A stretch of 64,000 nt of DNA from the NCBI RefSeq assembly GCF_013423485.1, contig NZ_JABFFR010000042.1:1-64000 (forward strand), read 5' to 3'. Position numbers and translations under genes: made by a program. Below are positions 38,162 through 47,119 of the stretch, piece by piece. Origin of the DNA: Azospirillum oleiclasticum. GTDB lineage: Bacteria; Pseudomonadota; Alphaproteobacteria; Azospirillales; Azospirillaceae. The notes under the pieces are model-generated. The model worked only from the letters and a program-made list of their open reading frames with translations, was not told where the DNA came from and ran no database searches. Within the stretch, counting starts at the first letter, position 1, and each line of letters opens with the position of its first letter.

Positions 38162-39655
38162 TTACCCCCCGATCCCCCCCAGGCACAGGTACTTCATCTC
38201 CAGGTAATCCTCGATCCCGTACTTGGAGCCCTCGCGACCGACACCGCTCTCCTTCATGCCGCCGAAGGGGGCGACCTCGGTGGAGATGATGCCTTCATTG
38301 ATGCCGACGATGCCGTATTCCAGCCCCTCGGCCACCCGCCAGACGCGGCCGATGTCGCGGCTGTAGAAATAGGCGGCCAGACCGAACTCGGTGGCGTTCG
38401 CCATGGCGACCGCCTCCGCCTCCGTCTTGAAGCGGAACAGCGGGGCCAGCGGGCCGAAGGTCTCCTCCCGCGCCACCTTCATGTCGGTGGTGACGTCGGC
38501 CAGGATGGTCGGCTGGAAGAAGCTGCCGCCGAGCTCGTGCCGCTTGCCGCCGGTGACCACGCGGGCCCCCTTGGCGAGCGCGTCGGCGATGTGCTCCTCC
38601 ACCTTCTCCACCGCGGCCATGTCGATCAGCGGCCCCTGCTGCGCGCCCTCGGTGGTCAGTCCGGGGCCGATCTTCAGCGCCTCGACCGCCTCGGTCAGCT
38701 TGGCGGCGAAGGCGTCGTAGACGCCGTCCTGCACCAGCAGCCGGTTGGCGCACACGCAGGTCTGGCCGGTGTTGCGGTACTTCGACGCGATGGCGCCCTG
38801 CACCGCGGCGTCGAGGTCGGCGTCGTCGAAGACGATGAAGGGCGCGTTGCCGCCCAGCTCCATCGACACCTTCTTCACCGTGGCGGCGCATTGCGCCATG
38901 AGCTGCTTGCCGATCTCGGTGGAGCCGGTGAAGGACAGCTTGCGCACGATCGGGTTGCCGGTCATCTCGCCGCCGATGGCGCGGGCGGAGCCGGTGACCA
39001 CCGACAGGATGCCGGCCGGCACCCCGGCCCGCTCGGCCAGCACCGCCATGGCGAAGGCGGAGAAGGGCGTGGCCGTCGCCGGCTTGATCACCATCGGGCA
39101 ACCGGCGGCGAGCGCCGGCCCGGCCTTGCGGGTGATCATGGCGGCGGGGAAGTTCCACGGCGTGATGGCGGCGGTGACGCCCACCGGCTCCTTGGTCACC
39201 ACGATGCGACGGCCGGGCAGATGCTGCGGGATGGTGTCGCCGTAGACGCGCTTGCCCTCCTCCGCGAACCACTCGATGAAGGAGGCGGCGTAGAGCACCT
39301 CGCCGCGCGCCTCGGCCAGCGGCTTGCCCTGCTCGGCCGTCATGATGCGCGCCAGATCCTCCTGGTTCACGACCATCAGGTCGTTCCAGGCGCGCAGGAT
39401 CTTCGCCCGCTCCTTCGCCGTCTTCGCCCGCCAGGCCGGCCAGGCGCGGTTGGCCGCCTCGATGGCGCGGCGCGTCTCCGCCTCGCCCATGTTGGGGATG
39501 GTGCCCAGCACCGACCCGTCGGCGGGGTTGGTGACCTCGATGGTCTTCCCGCTGTCGGCATCGACCCACTTGCCGTCGATGTATCCCTGGAAGCGCAGCA
39601 GGTCGGCGTCCTTCAAACCAAGCCGGCGCGCGGTGTCGACGGAATCGTAGGGCAT
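38162..39655 (-). CDS. gabD: NAD(P)-dependent succinate-semialdehyde dehydrogenase
   Basis: 497 residues of the aldehyde dehydrogenase superfamily. Catalytic residues are in place: nucleophile Cys in NTGQTCVCANR, general base Glu in MELGGNAPFIVFDDAD and the PWNFPAAMITRK cofactor region. The double-Cys CVC and overall pattern match GabD, which oxidises succinate semialdehyde from GABA breakdown to succinate. GGGAG lies ten bases before the ATG. A RidA gene lies 140 bases upstream on the same strand. Related substrates such as glutarate semialdehyde are possible. Confidence 0.9.
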   Translation of the reverse strand: MPYDSVDTARRLGLKDADLLRFQGYIDGKWVDADSGKTIEVTNPADGSVLGTIPNMGEAETRRAIEAANRAWPAWRAKTAKERAKILRAWNDLMVVNQEDLARIMTAEQGKPLAEARGEVLYAASFIEWFAEEGKRVYGDTIPQHLPGRRIVVTKEPVGVTAAITPWNFPAAMITRKAGPALAAGCPMVIKPATATPFSAFAMAVLAERAGVPAGILSVVTGSARAIGGEMTGNPIVRKLSFTGSTEIGKQLMAQCAATVKKVSMELGGNAPFIVFDDADLDAAVQGAIASKYRNTGQTCVCANRLLVQDGVYDAFAAKLTEAVEALKIGPGLTTEGAQQGPLIDMAAVEKVEEHIADALAKGARVVTGGKRHELGGSFFQPTILADVTTDMKVAREETFGPLAPLFRFKTEAEAVAMANATEFGLAAYFYSRDIGRVWRVAEGLEYGIVGINEGIISTEVAPFGGMKESGVGREGSKYGIEDYLEMKYLCLGGIGG

Positions 39656-39795
39656 GGCGGTCTCACTCCCTGAGGCGTTGTGTCTCAAATCACTATAGGA
39701 CGTGAGACCGCCGGCGGGAACCGCCCCGGAAGCGGGATGGCTATGCGGGCGGGTGGCGTGTCCCCGGTGCCGGAGGCGGTCACCCCCCGCACCGC

Positions 39796-40188
39796 TCACA
39801 CGGGAATGCGGGCGATGACCTTGATCTCGAAGTCGAATCCGGCGAGCCATGTGACGCCGACCGCGGTCCAGTTCGGATAGGGCGCGTCCGGGAAGACCTC
39901 GCCTTTGACCGTCATGATCGTGTCGAACTGGTTTTCGGGATCGGTGTGGAAGGTCGTCACGTCGACGATGTCGTCGAGGGTGCAGCCCCCGGCCTGCAGG
40001 GTCGCCTTCAGGTTGGCGAAGGCCAGACGGACCTGCGCCTCGAAGTCGGGCTCGGGGGAGGCGTCGCTGCGGCTGCCGACCTGGCCGGATACGAACAGCA
40101 GATCGCCGGATCGGATCGCCGCGGAATAGCCGTGCTTCCTGTAGAGTTCATGCCGACCGGCGGGGAACACGGCGTCACGTTGGGCCAT
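39796..40188 (-). CDS. RidA family enamine/imine deaminase-like protein
   Basis: 130 residues, the usual size for RidA/YjgF/YER057c. Family segments: YSAAIRSGDLLFVSGQVG, AFANLKATLQAGGCTLDDIV and the terminal FDFEIKVIARIPV. The catalytic Arg of true RidA (near the C terminus, CVAR-like) appears replaced in this region by VIARIP, so it may belong to an Rid subgroup rather than RidA itself. GGAAG lies about eight bases before the ATG. It is divergent from tetR across a region full of palindromes and is probably its target. Confidence 0.85.
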   Translation of the reverse strand: MAQRDAVFPAGRHELYRKHGYSAAIRSGDLLFVSGQVGSRSDASPEPDFEAQVRLAFANLKATLQAGGCTLDDIVDVTTFHTDPENQFDTIMTVKGEVFPDAPYPNWTAVGVTWLAGFDFEIKVIARIPV

Positions 40189-40207
40189 CGGAAATCTTCC
40201 TGTTGCG

Positions 40208-40231
40208 GGTCGCTGCGACGTCGCAGCGACC
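40208..40231. promoter_or_regulatory. 24-bp perfect palindrome upstream of ridA
   Basis: GGTCGCTGCGAC followed immediately by its exact reverse complement, with no loop, 20 bases upstream of the ridA start. Such loopless perfect palindromes are typical of dimeric repressor operators. It has no sequence likeness to the TACGTCGCGTA sites a few bases further on, except for the shared central ACGTCG. Confidence 0.55.
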
Positions 40232-40247
40232 GGTCCGGCCCGTCGGG

Positions 40248-40278
40248 CCATTTCAGATACGTCGCGTATGTGAAATGG
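40248..40278. promoter_or_regulatory. TetR-type operator, copy 1
   Basis: Two 14-base arms (CCATTTCAGATACG and CGTATGTGAAATGG) around TCG; 13 of 14 positions pair. It lies midway between the divergent ridA and tetR genes, where a self-regulating TetR repressor would be expected to bind. Confidence 0.65.
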
Positions 40279-40302
40279 CCCTGCGCGTCCCGTGCGTCAA
40301 GC

Positions 40303-40327
40303 GGTATACGTCGCGTATCTGAAATGG
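40303..40327. promoter_or_regulatory. TetR-type operator, copy 2 next to the tetR start
   Basis: GGTATACG-TCG-CGTATC followed by TGAAATGG repeats the core (TACGTCGCGTA) and right arm of copy 1; the left outer arm is degenerate. It ends nine bases before the GTG start of tetR, inside its ribosome-binding region, so binding could block both transcription and the start region. This copy is the reason to doubt the ATG at 40324 as start. Confidence 0.6.
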
Positions 40328-40335
40328 AGTGGATC

Positions 40336-40932
40336 GTGGCACCACGGCGTCGCCTGGAAACGATGGAGGAAAACCGCGGCAAGCTCATCGCCGCGGGTCG
40401 GAAGGCGTTCGCGTCCGACGGGTTCGCCGCGGCCTCGATGGACGAGCTGACCGCCTCCGTCGGCCTGACGCGCGGCGCGCTCTATCACAATTTCGGCGAC
40501 AAGACGGGGCTGCTTGCGGCCGTCGTGGCCCAGGTCGATGGCGAAATGGCGGCGCGGGCCCGGGCCGCCGGGGCCGACGCGGGGGATGAGTGGGAACAGC
40601 TCCTGGCCGAAGGTGCCGCCTACATCGCGATGGCGCTGGACCCCGAGGTGCGACGGATCGTGCTGCTCGACGGACCCGCCTTTCTCGGCGACCCCTCCCG
40701 CTGGCCCAGCCAGAACGCGTGTCTGCAGGCAACCAAGCAGACGGTCGGAAAACTGATGGCCGACGGGGTCATGAAGAGCGCCGACGTCGAGGCCGCCGCC
40801 CGCCTGCTCTGCGGGGCCGCGCTGAACGCGGCCTTGTGGGTGGCGGCCAGCGACGACCCGCCGTCCACCCTGCCCAAGGCCGTCGCTGCCTTCCGCCTCA
40901 TGGCGGAGGGTTTCCGCTCCGGGAGACGGTGA
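40336..40932 (+). CDS. TetR family transcriptional repressor
   Basis: 198 residues. The N-terminal DNA-binding domain has the standard helix-turn-helix (FAAASMDELTASVGLTRGAL, then YHNFGDKTGLL) at about residues 26-60. The C-terminal ligand domain is helical and unassigned. The GTG at 40336 has GGAG six bases upstream; an ATG at 40324 lies inside operator copy 2 and has no such site. Divergent orientation and shared operators suggest control of ridA, possibly with gabD behind it, and of itself. The inducer is unknown. Confidence 0.88.
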   Translation: MAPRRRLETMEENRGKLIAAGRKAFASDGFAAASMDELTASVGLTRGALYHNFGDKTGLLAAVVAQVDGEMAARARAAGADAGDEWEQLLAEGAAYIAMALDPEVRRIVLLDGPAFLGDPSRWPSQNACLQATKQTVGKLMADGVMKSADVEAAARLLCGAALNAALWVAASDDPPSTLPKAVAAFRLMAEGFRSGRR

Positions 40933-40956
40933 CGTCCTCAATCGAAAATCCCGCCA

Positions 40957-41823
40957 TCATCCCACCACCGGCACGTTGTCGATCAGCCGCGCCTTGCCCA
41001 TCCACGCCGCCGCCAGAAGCCGCGCCGGGCGGTCGGCGCGCTCCACCGGCACCAGCGTCTCGGCGTCGCGCAGCTCGACGTAATCGATGGTGCCGAATCC
41101 GGCGGCGGCGATGCGCGCCCGCACCCGCTCCAGCTCGGCGGCGGACGGCGCGCCCGCGGCGATGGCCGCGGCGGCCTCGGTCATGGCGCGGTACAGCTCC
41201 GGCGCCCGCGCCCGCTCCTCGGCGGTGAGATACTGGTTGCGCGAGGACATCGCCAGACCGTCCTCCTCCCGCACCGTCGGCAGCCCCTCGATGTGGATGG
41301 GGATGTCGAGATCGCGGGCCATGCGGCGGACGACCTGGAGCTGCTGGTAGTCCTTCTCGCCGAACACGGTGACGTCGGCCTGGGTCTGCAGGAACAGCTT
41401 GGCCACGACCAGCGCCACCCCGCCGAAGAAATGCGGGCGGGTGACGCTGCACAGCCCCTCCGACGGGCCGCCGACGCCGATCGCCGTGGCGAAGCCCTGC
41501 GGGTACATGACGTCCAGCGTCGGGGCGTAGAGCAGCTCGCAGCCGGCGGCGGCCAGCTTGGCGGCGTCGCCCGCCTCGTCGCGCGGGTATTTGGCGAAAT
41601 CCTCGTGCGGGGCGAACTGGGTGGGGTTCACGAAGACGCTGGACAGCACATGGTCCGCCAGCTCCCGCGCCCGCGTCACCAACGCCATATGCCCGGCGTG
41701 CAGCGCGCCCAGCGTGGCGACCAGGGCGACCGTCTCTCCGGCCGCGTGCCAGGCGCGCACCCGCTCGCGCAGGTCGGCCACGGTGCGCACGACGGGAAGG
41801 GGTGCGGTGGTGTCGGGGGCCAT
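40957..41823 (-). CDS. panC: Pantothenate synthetase
   Basis: 288 residues. It condenses pantoate and beta-alanine with ATP to form pantothenate. The HIGH-like motif appears as ATLGALHAGHMALV (Leu in place of the usual Met in TMGALH), and FVNPTQFAPHEDFAKYPR, TVFGEKDYQQLQVVRRM and LAMSSRNQYL are intact. panB is not adjacent. The gene is convergent with tetR. Confidence 0.95.
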   Translation of the reverse strand: MAPDTTAPLPVVRTVADLRERVRAWHAAGETVALVATLGALHAGHMALVTRARELADHVLSSVFVNPTQFAPHEDFAKYPRDEAGDAAKLAAAGCELLYAPTLDVMYPQGFATAIGVGGPSEGLCSVTRPHFFGGVALVVAKLFLQTQADVTVFGEKDYQQLQVVRRMARDLDIPIHIEGLPTVREEDGLAMSSRNQYLTAEERARAPELYRAMTEAAAAIAAGAPSAAELERVRARIAAAGFGTIDYVELRDAETLVPVERADRPARLLAAAWMGKARLIDNVPVVG

Positions 41824-41927
41824 GGCCGGTTCCTCGCGCTTATGAAAAATTGCGCGAGGGCATAGCTTGTCCGACGCATTCTGTCCAGCGGGGCGGGCGA
41901 ATTTTCCGCCGCGCCCCGCGGCACCGG

Positions 41928-42089
41928 TCAGATCCGGCTGATCACCAGCAACCCGGCAAGGCCGGCCCAGGACAGCCCGACCGCAAGCATGCCGAGCGCG
42001 GCGGGGCTGGCGACCAGCGTTCCGATCAGCAGGCCCAGGACGACGACGAGCAGGACGACGGACTTCAGGGTGACGGACAGGTCTTCCAT
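41928..42089 (-). CDS. Small two-helix membrane protein, hypothetical
   Basis: 53 residues, almost entirely hydrophobic: one helix at about residues 10-28 (VVLLVVVLGLLIGTLVAS) and one at 31-50 (LGMLAVGLSWAGLAGLLV), with a short acidic N terminus. It reads as a plausible inner-membrane miniprotein, but the ribosome-binding site is weak and no family is recognised. Confidence 0.4.
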   Translation of the reverse strand: MEDLSVTLKSVVLLVVVLGLLIGTLVASPAALGMLAVGLSWAGLAGLLVISRI

Positions 42090-42255
42090 GACGGTGCTTT
42101 CATTGGTGTTCGAAGGGCGACTTCTCATAGCCCAATCCATCATGCTGCGCCGCAGCAATTGCACGCCGGCCCGCGTCGTGTGACCATATGACACAGCGCC
42201 GGCCTCATCGTCGGGCGGCCGCCGCATACCGGGCAAATCACGGTTTGACGGCACC

Positions 42256-42276
42256 GCCAATTGGTAAGACCCTATG
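42256..42276. promoter_or_regulatory. Possible GntR-type operator upstream of dctP
   Basis: GCCAATTGGTAAGACCCTATG resembles the TTGGT-N3-ACC(A/N) sites read by many GntR-family regulators of organic-acid uptake. The palindrome is imperfect and no gntR gene is nearby, so this is tentative. It lies about 40 bases before the dctP start. Confidence 0.3.
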
Positions 42277-42316
42277 GCCGTTCCGCACACAATCACCAGA
42301 CAGGGAGACAAGCACC

Positions 42317-43321
42317 ATGGAACGCAGCACCGTCAGCTTCGCCGGCACGTTGGGGGGCCGGATCGCCGCGGCCGTCGTCGGCATCGGGCTCGCCACGGCA
42401 CCGGTCGCGGCACTGGCGGACAAGTGGGACATGCCGACCCCCTACCCCGACACCAACTTCCACACCCAGACGGTGCGGCAGTTCGCGGAGGAGGTGAAGC
42501 AGGCCACCGGCGGCAAGATCGACATCACCGTGCATTCCGGCGGCTCGCTGGTGAAGCATCCGGAGATCAAGCGCGCCGTGCAGTCCGGCCAGGCGCAGAT
42601 CGGTGAGGTCCTGGTCAGCAGCTGGGCCAACGAGGACCCGCTCTACGGTCTCGATTCGGTGCCCTTCCTGGCGACCGACTTCCAGGCGGCGAAGAAGCTC
42701 TACAACGTCTCGCGCCCGTTCCTGGAGAAGAAGCTGGCGAGCCAGCGCCTGAAGCTCCTCTACTCCATCCCGTGGCCGCCGCAGGGCCTGTTCGTGAAGC
42801 AGGACATCGCCGCGGTGGAGGACCTGAAGGGCCAGAAGTTCCGCGTCTACAACCCGGCCACCGCCCGCATCGCCGAGCTGGCCGGCGCCACGCCGACCAA
42901 GATCGAGGCGGCGGAGGTGGCCCAGGCCTTCGGCACGGGCATCGTCACCTCGATGATCACGTCCGCCGCCACCGGCGTGGACACCAAGGCGTGGGACTTC
43001 GTGCGCAACTATTACGACCTGCAGGCCTGGCTGCCGCGCAACATCGTGTTCGTCAGCGAGAAGGTGTGGAAGGGCCTGGACGAGAAGACCCAGACCCAGA
43101 TCCTCAACGCCGCCGCCAAGGCGGAGTCGGCGGGCTGGGCCGGCTGGGAGGCGAAGACCGCCGACCTGAACGCCACCATGGCGAAGAACGGCATGAACGT
43201 CATCACCCCCACCCCCGCGCTCAAGGCCGGCTTCGCCAAGATCGGCGCCACCATGACCGACGAATGGGTCAAGGCCGCCGGCGCCGACGGCGAGGCGATC
43301 ATCAAGGCCTTCCGCCAGTAA
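42317..43321 (+). CDS. dctP: TRAP transporter substrate-binding protein DctP
   Basis: 334 residues. A signal peptide (hydrophobic AAAVVGIGLATAPVAALA) precedes the DctP fold. The carboxylate-binding Arg region is in KFRVYNPATARIAELAG, and YSIPWPPQGLFVKQDI and GTGIVTSMITSAATGVDTKAW form the ligand pocket. It binds an organic acid in the periplasm. The gene is followed by dctQ, dctM and then pxpBCA, which makes 5-oxoproline (pyroglutamate) the best substrate guess. AGGGAGA lies about ten bases before the ATG. Confidence 0.93.
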   Translation: MERSTVSFAGTLGGRIAAAVVGIGLATAPVAALADKWDMPTPYPDTNFHTQTVRQFAEEVKQATGGKIDITVHSGGSLVKHPEIKRAVQSGQAQIGEVLVSSWANEDPLYGLDSVPFLATDFQAAKKLYNVSRPFLEKKLASQRLKLLYSIPWPPQGLFVKQDIAAVEDLKGQKFRVYNPATARIAELAGATPTKIEAAEVAQAFGTGIVTSMITSAATGVDTKAWDFVRNYYDLQAWLPRNIVFVSEKVWKGLDEKTQTQILNAAAKAESAGWAGWEAKTADLNATMAKNGMNVITPTPALKAGFAKIGATMTDEWVKAAGADGEAIIKAFRQ

Positions 43322-43336
43322 GGGGCACCTGCGCCC

Positions 43337-43430
43337 GGCCCCCACCCCGACCCTCCCCCATCTCCGACGGGGGAGGGAGCAACAAAAGCCCTCCCCCGCG
43401 AAGTGGGGGAGGGTTCGGGTGGGGGCCCGA
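43337..43430. repeat. REP/BIME-like pair of palindromes between dctP and dctQ
   Basis: Two hairpins with identical arms, CCCTCCCCC/GGGGGAGGG, at 43351-43377 and 43389-43413. Outer sequences (GGCCCCCACCCCGA and TCGGGTGGGGGCC) also pair, so the whole unit can fold as one large structure. Related single hairpins lie at 47903 and 48277. Dispersed G/C-run palindromes of this sort are characteristic of REP elements and may stabilise the upstream dctP mRNA. Confidence 0.7.
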
Positions 43431-43470
43431 CGCGACGATTACCACCCACCTTCCGCCGGAGGCCCGCTGC

Positions 43471-43980
43471 ATGCGCGCTGGTCTGACCCTTCTCTACCGT
43501 GTGGCGGAGGGGCTGGGGGCGCTGTGCCTCGTGCTCATCGCCGTCCTGATCCTCGCCAACATCGCCGCCCGCAATCTCGGCTTCGTGGTGCGCGGCCTCG
43601 ACGAGTTCGCCATGTATTTCATGGCGGCCAGCTACTTCCTGATGCTGGCCCCGGCGCTGCGGCGCGGCAGCCACATCCGCGTCGGCATCATCATCGACCG
43701 GCTGCGTGGGTCCGCGCGCCGCGCCTTCGAAATTCTCTGCCTGACCGCCGGCTCGGCGCTGACCGTTTATTTCGCCTTCTGGTGGGCGCAGATGACGTGG
43801 GATTCCTATGATTTCGGCGACCTGTCGCAAGGCGTCGTCCCCATCCCGCTGTGGATCCCGCAAGGGGTGATGGGGCTGGGGCTGGTGGCGCTGGCCGTGG
43901 CGCTGCTGGACGATCTGGCGGGGGTGCTGCGCGGCCGGCCCGCCTCCTACGAGACCGCCGACCTGCCGAGCGAGGGCTGA
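43471..43980 (+). CDS. dctQ: TRAP transporter small permease DctQ
   Basis: 169 residues with four transmembrane helices; the DctQ signature ANIAARNLGFVVRGLDEFAMYFM and GSHIRVGIIIDRL are present. It bridges DctP and DctM in the inner membrane. The GGAGG in the upstream sequence (ttccgccggaggcccgctgc) gives a usable ribosome-binding site. dctM follows after three bases. Confidence 0.92.
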   Translation: MRAGLTLLYRVAEGLGALCLVLIAVLILANIAARNLGFVVRGLDEFAMYFMAASYFLMLAPALRRGSHIRVGIIIDRLRGSARRAFEILCLTAGSALTVYFAFWWAQMTWDSYDFGDLSQGVVPIPLWIPQGVMGLGLVALAVALLDDLAGVLRGRPASYETADLPSEG

Positions 43981-43983
43981 CGC

Positions 43984-45285
43984 ATGGACCAGGGTTTGGC
44001 CTCGGCGGTGGTGATCATCGCCATGTTCGCGATGCTGGCGGCGGGCGTCTGGGTGGCGCTGGCGCTGGCCGGCGTCGGCTTCGTCGCCATGCTGCTGTTC
44101 ACCGAGCGACCGATCGGCATGGTGATGGCGACCAACGTGTGGGGGGCCACCGCGTCCTGGACGCTGACCGCCCTGCCGCTGTTCATCTGGATGGGCGACA
44201 TCCTGTTCCGCACCCGCATCTCGTCGGACATGTTCCGCGGGCTGGCGCCGTGGCTCGGCTGGCTGCCGGGGCGGCTGATGCACGTCAACATCGTCGGTTG
44301 TTCGATCTTCGCCGCGGTGTCGGGCTCCTCGGCGGCGACCGCCGCCACCATCGGCAAGATGACCATCCCCGAGCTGACGCGCCGCGGCTACGACAGCCAG
44401 CTCATCGTCGGCTCGCTGGCGGGCGCCGGCACGCTGGGGCTGCTGATCCCGCCCTCGATCATCATGATCGTCTACGGGGTGGCGGCCGACGTCTCGATCG
44501 CCCGGCTGTTCATCGCCGGCGTGCTGCCGGGCATCCTGCTGACGGCGCTGTTCATGGCGGTCGTCGCCGGCTGGTCGATGCTGCACCCCGACCGCGTGCC
44601 GCCGCCCGAGCCGCCCACCAGCCTGATGACCAAGATCCGCGAGACCGGGCAGCTCATCCCGGTGATGCTGCTGATCGCCGGCGTGCTGGGCTCCATCTAC
44701 GCCGGCATCGCCACCCCGACGGAGGCCGCGGCGGTCGGCGTCGCCGGGTCCCTGCTGCTCGCCGCGGTGACGGGCAGCCTGAGCTGGGCCACCTTCCGCG
44801 ACAGTGTGATCGGCGCCGCCCACACCTCCTGCATGATCGGCTTCATCCTGGCGGGGGCCGCCTTCCTGACCGTGGCGATGGGCTACACCGGCATCCCGCG
44901 GGCGCTGGCCGACATGATCGCGCACTGGCAGCTCTCGACGGAGATGCTGCTGGTGGTGCTGACGCTGTTCTTCATCGTCATGGGCTGCTTCCTCGACGGC
45001 ATCTCGATGGTGGTGCTGACCACCTCGGTGATCCTGCCGATGGTGCAGGCGGCGGGGATCGACCTGCTGTGGTTCGGCATCTACATCGTGATCGTGGTGG
45101 AGATGGCGCAGATCACGCCGCCGGTGGGCTTCAACCTGTTCGTGCTGCAATCCATGACCGGCAAGGACATCCTGACCATCGGCAAGGCCAGCCTGCCCTT
45201 CTTCCTCGCCATGTGCCTGATGGTGGCGTTGCTGTGGATCATGCCGGGGCTGGTCACCTGGCTGCCGTCGAAGATGATCGGGTGA
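43984..45285 (+). CDS. dctM: TRAP transporter large permease DctM
   Basis: 433 residues with about twelve transmembrane helices, the sodium-coupled translocation subunit. Typical DctM segments: SIFAAVSGSSAATAATIGKM, the LIPPSIIMIVYGVAADVSIA helix and ITPPVGFNLFVLQSM. The gene sits between dctQ (three bases) and pxpB and is clearly part of the same operon. Confidence 0.94.
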   Translation: MDQGLASAVVIIAMFAMLAAGVWVALALAGVGFVAMLLFTERPIGMVMATNVWGATASWTLTALPLFIWMGDILFRTRISSDMFRGLAPWLGWLPGRLMHVNIVGCSIFAAVSGSSAATAATIGKMTIPELTRRGYDSQLIVGSLAGAGTLGLLIPPSIIMIVYGVAADVSIARLFIAGVLPGILLTALFMAVVAGWSMLHPDRVPPPEPPTSLMTKIRETGQLIPVMLLIAGVLGSIYAGIATPTEAAAVGVAGSLLLAAVTGSLSWATFRDSVIGAAHTSCMIGFILAGAAFLTVAMGYTGIPRALADMIAHWQLSTEMLLVVLTLFFIVMGCFLDGISMVVLTTSVILPMVQAAGIDLLWFGIYIVIVVEMAQITPPVGFNLFVLQSMTGKDILTIGKASLPFFLAMCLMVALLWIMPGLVTWLPSKMIG

Positions 45286-45296
45286 ACGGGGACGCC

Positions 45297-46034
45297 ATGG
45301 CCGCGGTGCGTTTCACCAGCTCCGGCGACACGGCCTTCAACGTGGAGTTCGGGGAGACCATCGACCGGGCGACCAACGCCCGCGTCATGGACCTGCACGC
45401 CCGCCTGACCCGCGCCCGCGCCGACGGTGCGGCGCCGGGGCTGGTGGAGACGGTGCCGACCTTCCGGTCGCTGATGGTGGTCTACGACCCCGTCGCCACC
45501 ACGCGGCGGGAACTGGAGGCGCTGGTCGGCTCCGTGATCGACGCTTCGGGCACCGCCGGGGCAACCGGCGCGCTCTGGCACCTCCCGGTTTGTTACGATA
45601 CCGATCTGGCCCCCGATCTCGCGGAACTGGCGGCGGCCAGGGGTCTCACCCCGGAACAGGCGGCAGCGGTCCACGCCTCCGGGGAATACTTCGTCTACAT
45701 GCTGGGCTTCATGCCCGGCTTCGCCTACATGGGCGGGCTGGACGCCGCATTGGAACAGCCCCGCCGGGCCGAGCCGCGGGTCAAGGTCCCCGCCGGCTCG
45801 GTCGCCGTCGCCGGCCGCCTCACCACCGTCTACCCGTGGGAGAGCCCCGGCGGCTGGCACCTGATCGGCGGCTGCCCGGTGCCGCTGTTCGACGCGGCCC
45901 GCGACCGGCCGGTGCTGCTCGCCGCCGGCGACCGCGTGCGCTTCACCACCATCGACCGCGCCCGCTACGAGACCTTGCGCGCCGACGCCGCCGCCGGCCG
46001 TTTCGATCCCGAAACACTGAGGGCGAAGGAATGA
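45297..46034 (+). CDS. pxpB: 5-oxoprolinase subunit PxpB (KipI-like)
   Basis: 245 residues. Part of the ATP-dependent PxpABC enzyme that opens 5-oxoproline to glutamate. Typical KipI/PxpB segments: SGDTAFNVEFGETIDRATNARV, YVYMLGFMPGFAYMGGLD-like residues (VYMLGFMPGFAYMGG) and VPAGSVAVAGRLTTVYPWES. An in-frame GTG at 45282 overlaps the dctM stop (GTGA) and is an alternative start. It overlaps pxpC by four bases. Confidence 0.92.
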   Translation: MAAVRFTSSGDTAFNVEFGETIDRATNARVMDLHARLTRARADGAAPGLVETVPTFRSLMVVYDPVATTRRELEALVGSVIDASGTAGATGALWHLPVCYDTDLAPDLAELAAARGLTPEQAAAVHASGEYFVYMLGFMPGFAYMGGLDAALEQPRRAEPRVKVPAGSVAVAGRLTTVYPWESPGGWHLIGGCPVPLFDAARDRPVLLAAGDRVRFTTIDRARYETLRADAAAGRFDPETLRAKE

Positions 46035-47119
46035 CCGTTCCGGCCCTGAAAGCAATCCGCCCCGGCCTGTTCACCACGGTGCAGGATCTCGGCCGCTTCG
46101 GCTTCCAGGAGCTGGGCGTGCCGGTGGCCGGCATGCTCGACCCGCTGGCCCTGCGGCTGGCCAACGCGCTGGTCGGCAACCCGCCGGGCATGGCGGGGGT
46201 GGAGATCGCCTATCTCGGCCCCTCCCTGCGGGTGGAGGCCGACAGCGTCCGCATCGCCGCCGCCGGCCCGCTCGCCATGACTCTTGAGCGCCCCGGGGAA
46301 CGGGAGGGCGAGGGCCGGCAGCCGCTCCTCCCCTGGCGCAGCCACAGCCTGCGCCGTGGCGACACGCTGCATCTGAACAGTGTCTCGGGCGCCGCCGTGG
46401 CCGTGCTGGCGGTGGCCGGCGGCTTCGCCCTGCCCGCCTTTCTCGGCAGCCTGTCCACCTACACCCGTGCCGGCCTCGGCCCCCTCGGCGGCCAGCCACT
46501 GCGCGAGGGCACCGCCCTGCCCCTGGCGGCCCCTGCCGCCCCCACCACAGCCGATGTCGAACTGCCGGAGGAGCCGGACTACGGCAGCGGCCCCGTACGC
46601 GTGGTGCTGGGCCCCCAGGACGACCGCTTCATGGAGGAGGCCGTACGCCTCTTCCTCACCTCATCGTACACACTGGGCAAGCAGTCCGACCGCATGGGCC
46701 TGCGGCTTGAGGGACCGGCGCTCACCCACCGGGCCGGGGCCGACATCCCGTCGGACGGGCTGGTCACCGGCTCCATCCAGGTGCCGGGCAACGGCCTGCC
46801 GATCCTGCTGCTCAACGACCACCAGACCATCGGCGGCTACGCCAAGATCGCCACCGTCATCTCCGCCGACCTGCCGCGCGTCGGCCGGCTGCGCGCCGGC
46901 GACCGCCTGTCCTTCGCCGCCGTCACGGTGGAGGAGGCGGAGGCCATCCGCCGCCGCCAGGAAAGCCACCTCGCCGCCCTGGTCCGCGGCATCCGCGCCG
47001 TACGCCCGCCGGGCGGGGTGGATCTGGACGCGCTGTACGCCTGCAACCTCGTCTCGGGCGTCGTCGACATCGTCAACGGCAACGGCGACATCCTGAGCCT
47101 GTTGGGGGAGGACCCATGA
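46031..47119 (+). CDS. pxpC: 5-oxoprolinase subunit PxpC (KipA-like)
   Basis: 362 residues of the biotin-dependent carboxyltransferase-like KipA family. Characteristic segments: RPGLFTTVQDLGRFGFQELG, GVPVAGMLDPLALRLANALV and GSIQVPGNGLPILLLNDHQT. It starts with an ATGA overlap on pxpB and ends with one on pxpA, so the three subunits are translated in step. Confidence 0.93.
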   Translation: MTVPALKAIRPGLFTTVQDLGRFGFQELGVPVAGMLDPLALRLANALVGNPPGMAGVEIAYLGPSLRVEADSVRIAAAGPLAMTLERPGEREGEGRQPLLPWRSHSLRRGDTLHLNSVSGAAVAVLAVAGGFALPAFLGSLSTYTRAGLGPLGGQPLREGTALPLAAPAAPTTADVELPEEPDYGSGPVRVVLGPQDDRFMEEAVRLFLTSSYTLGKQSDRMGLRLEGPALTHRAGADIPSDGLVTGSIQVPGNGLPILLLNDHQTIGGYAKIATVISADLPRVGRLRAGDRLSFAAVTVEEAEAIRRRQESHLAALVRGIRAVRPPGGVDLDALYACNLVSGVVDIVNGNGDILSLLGEDP

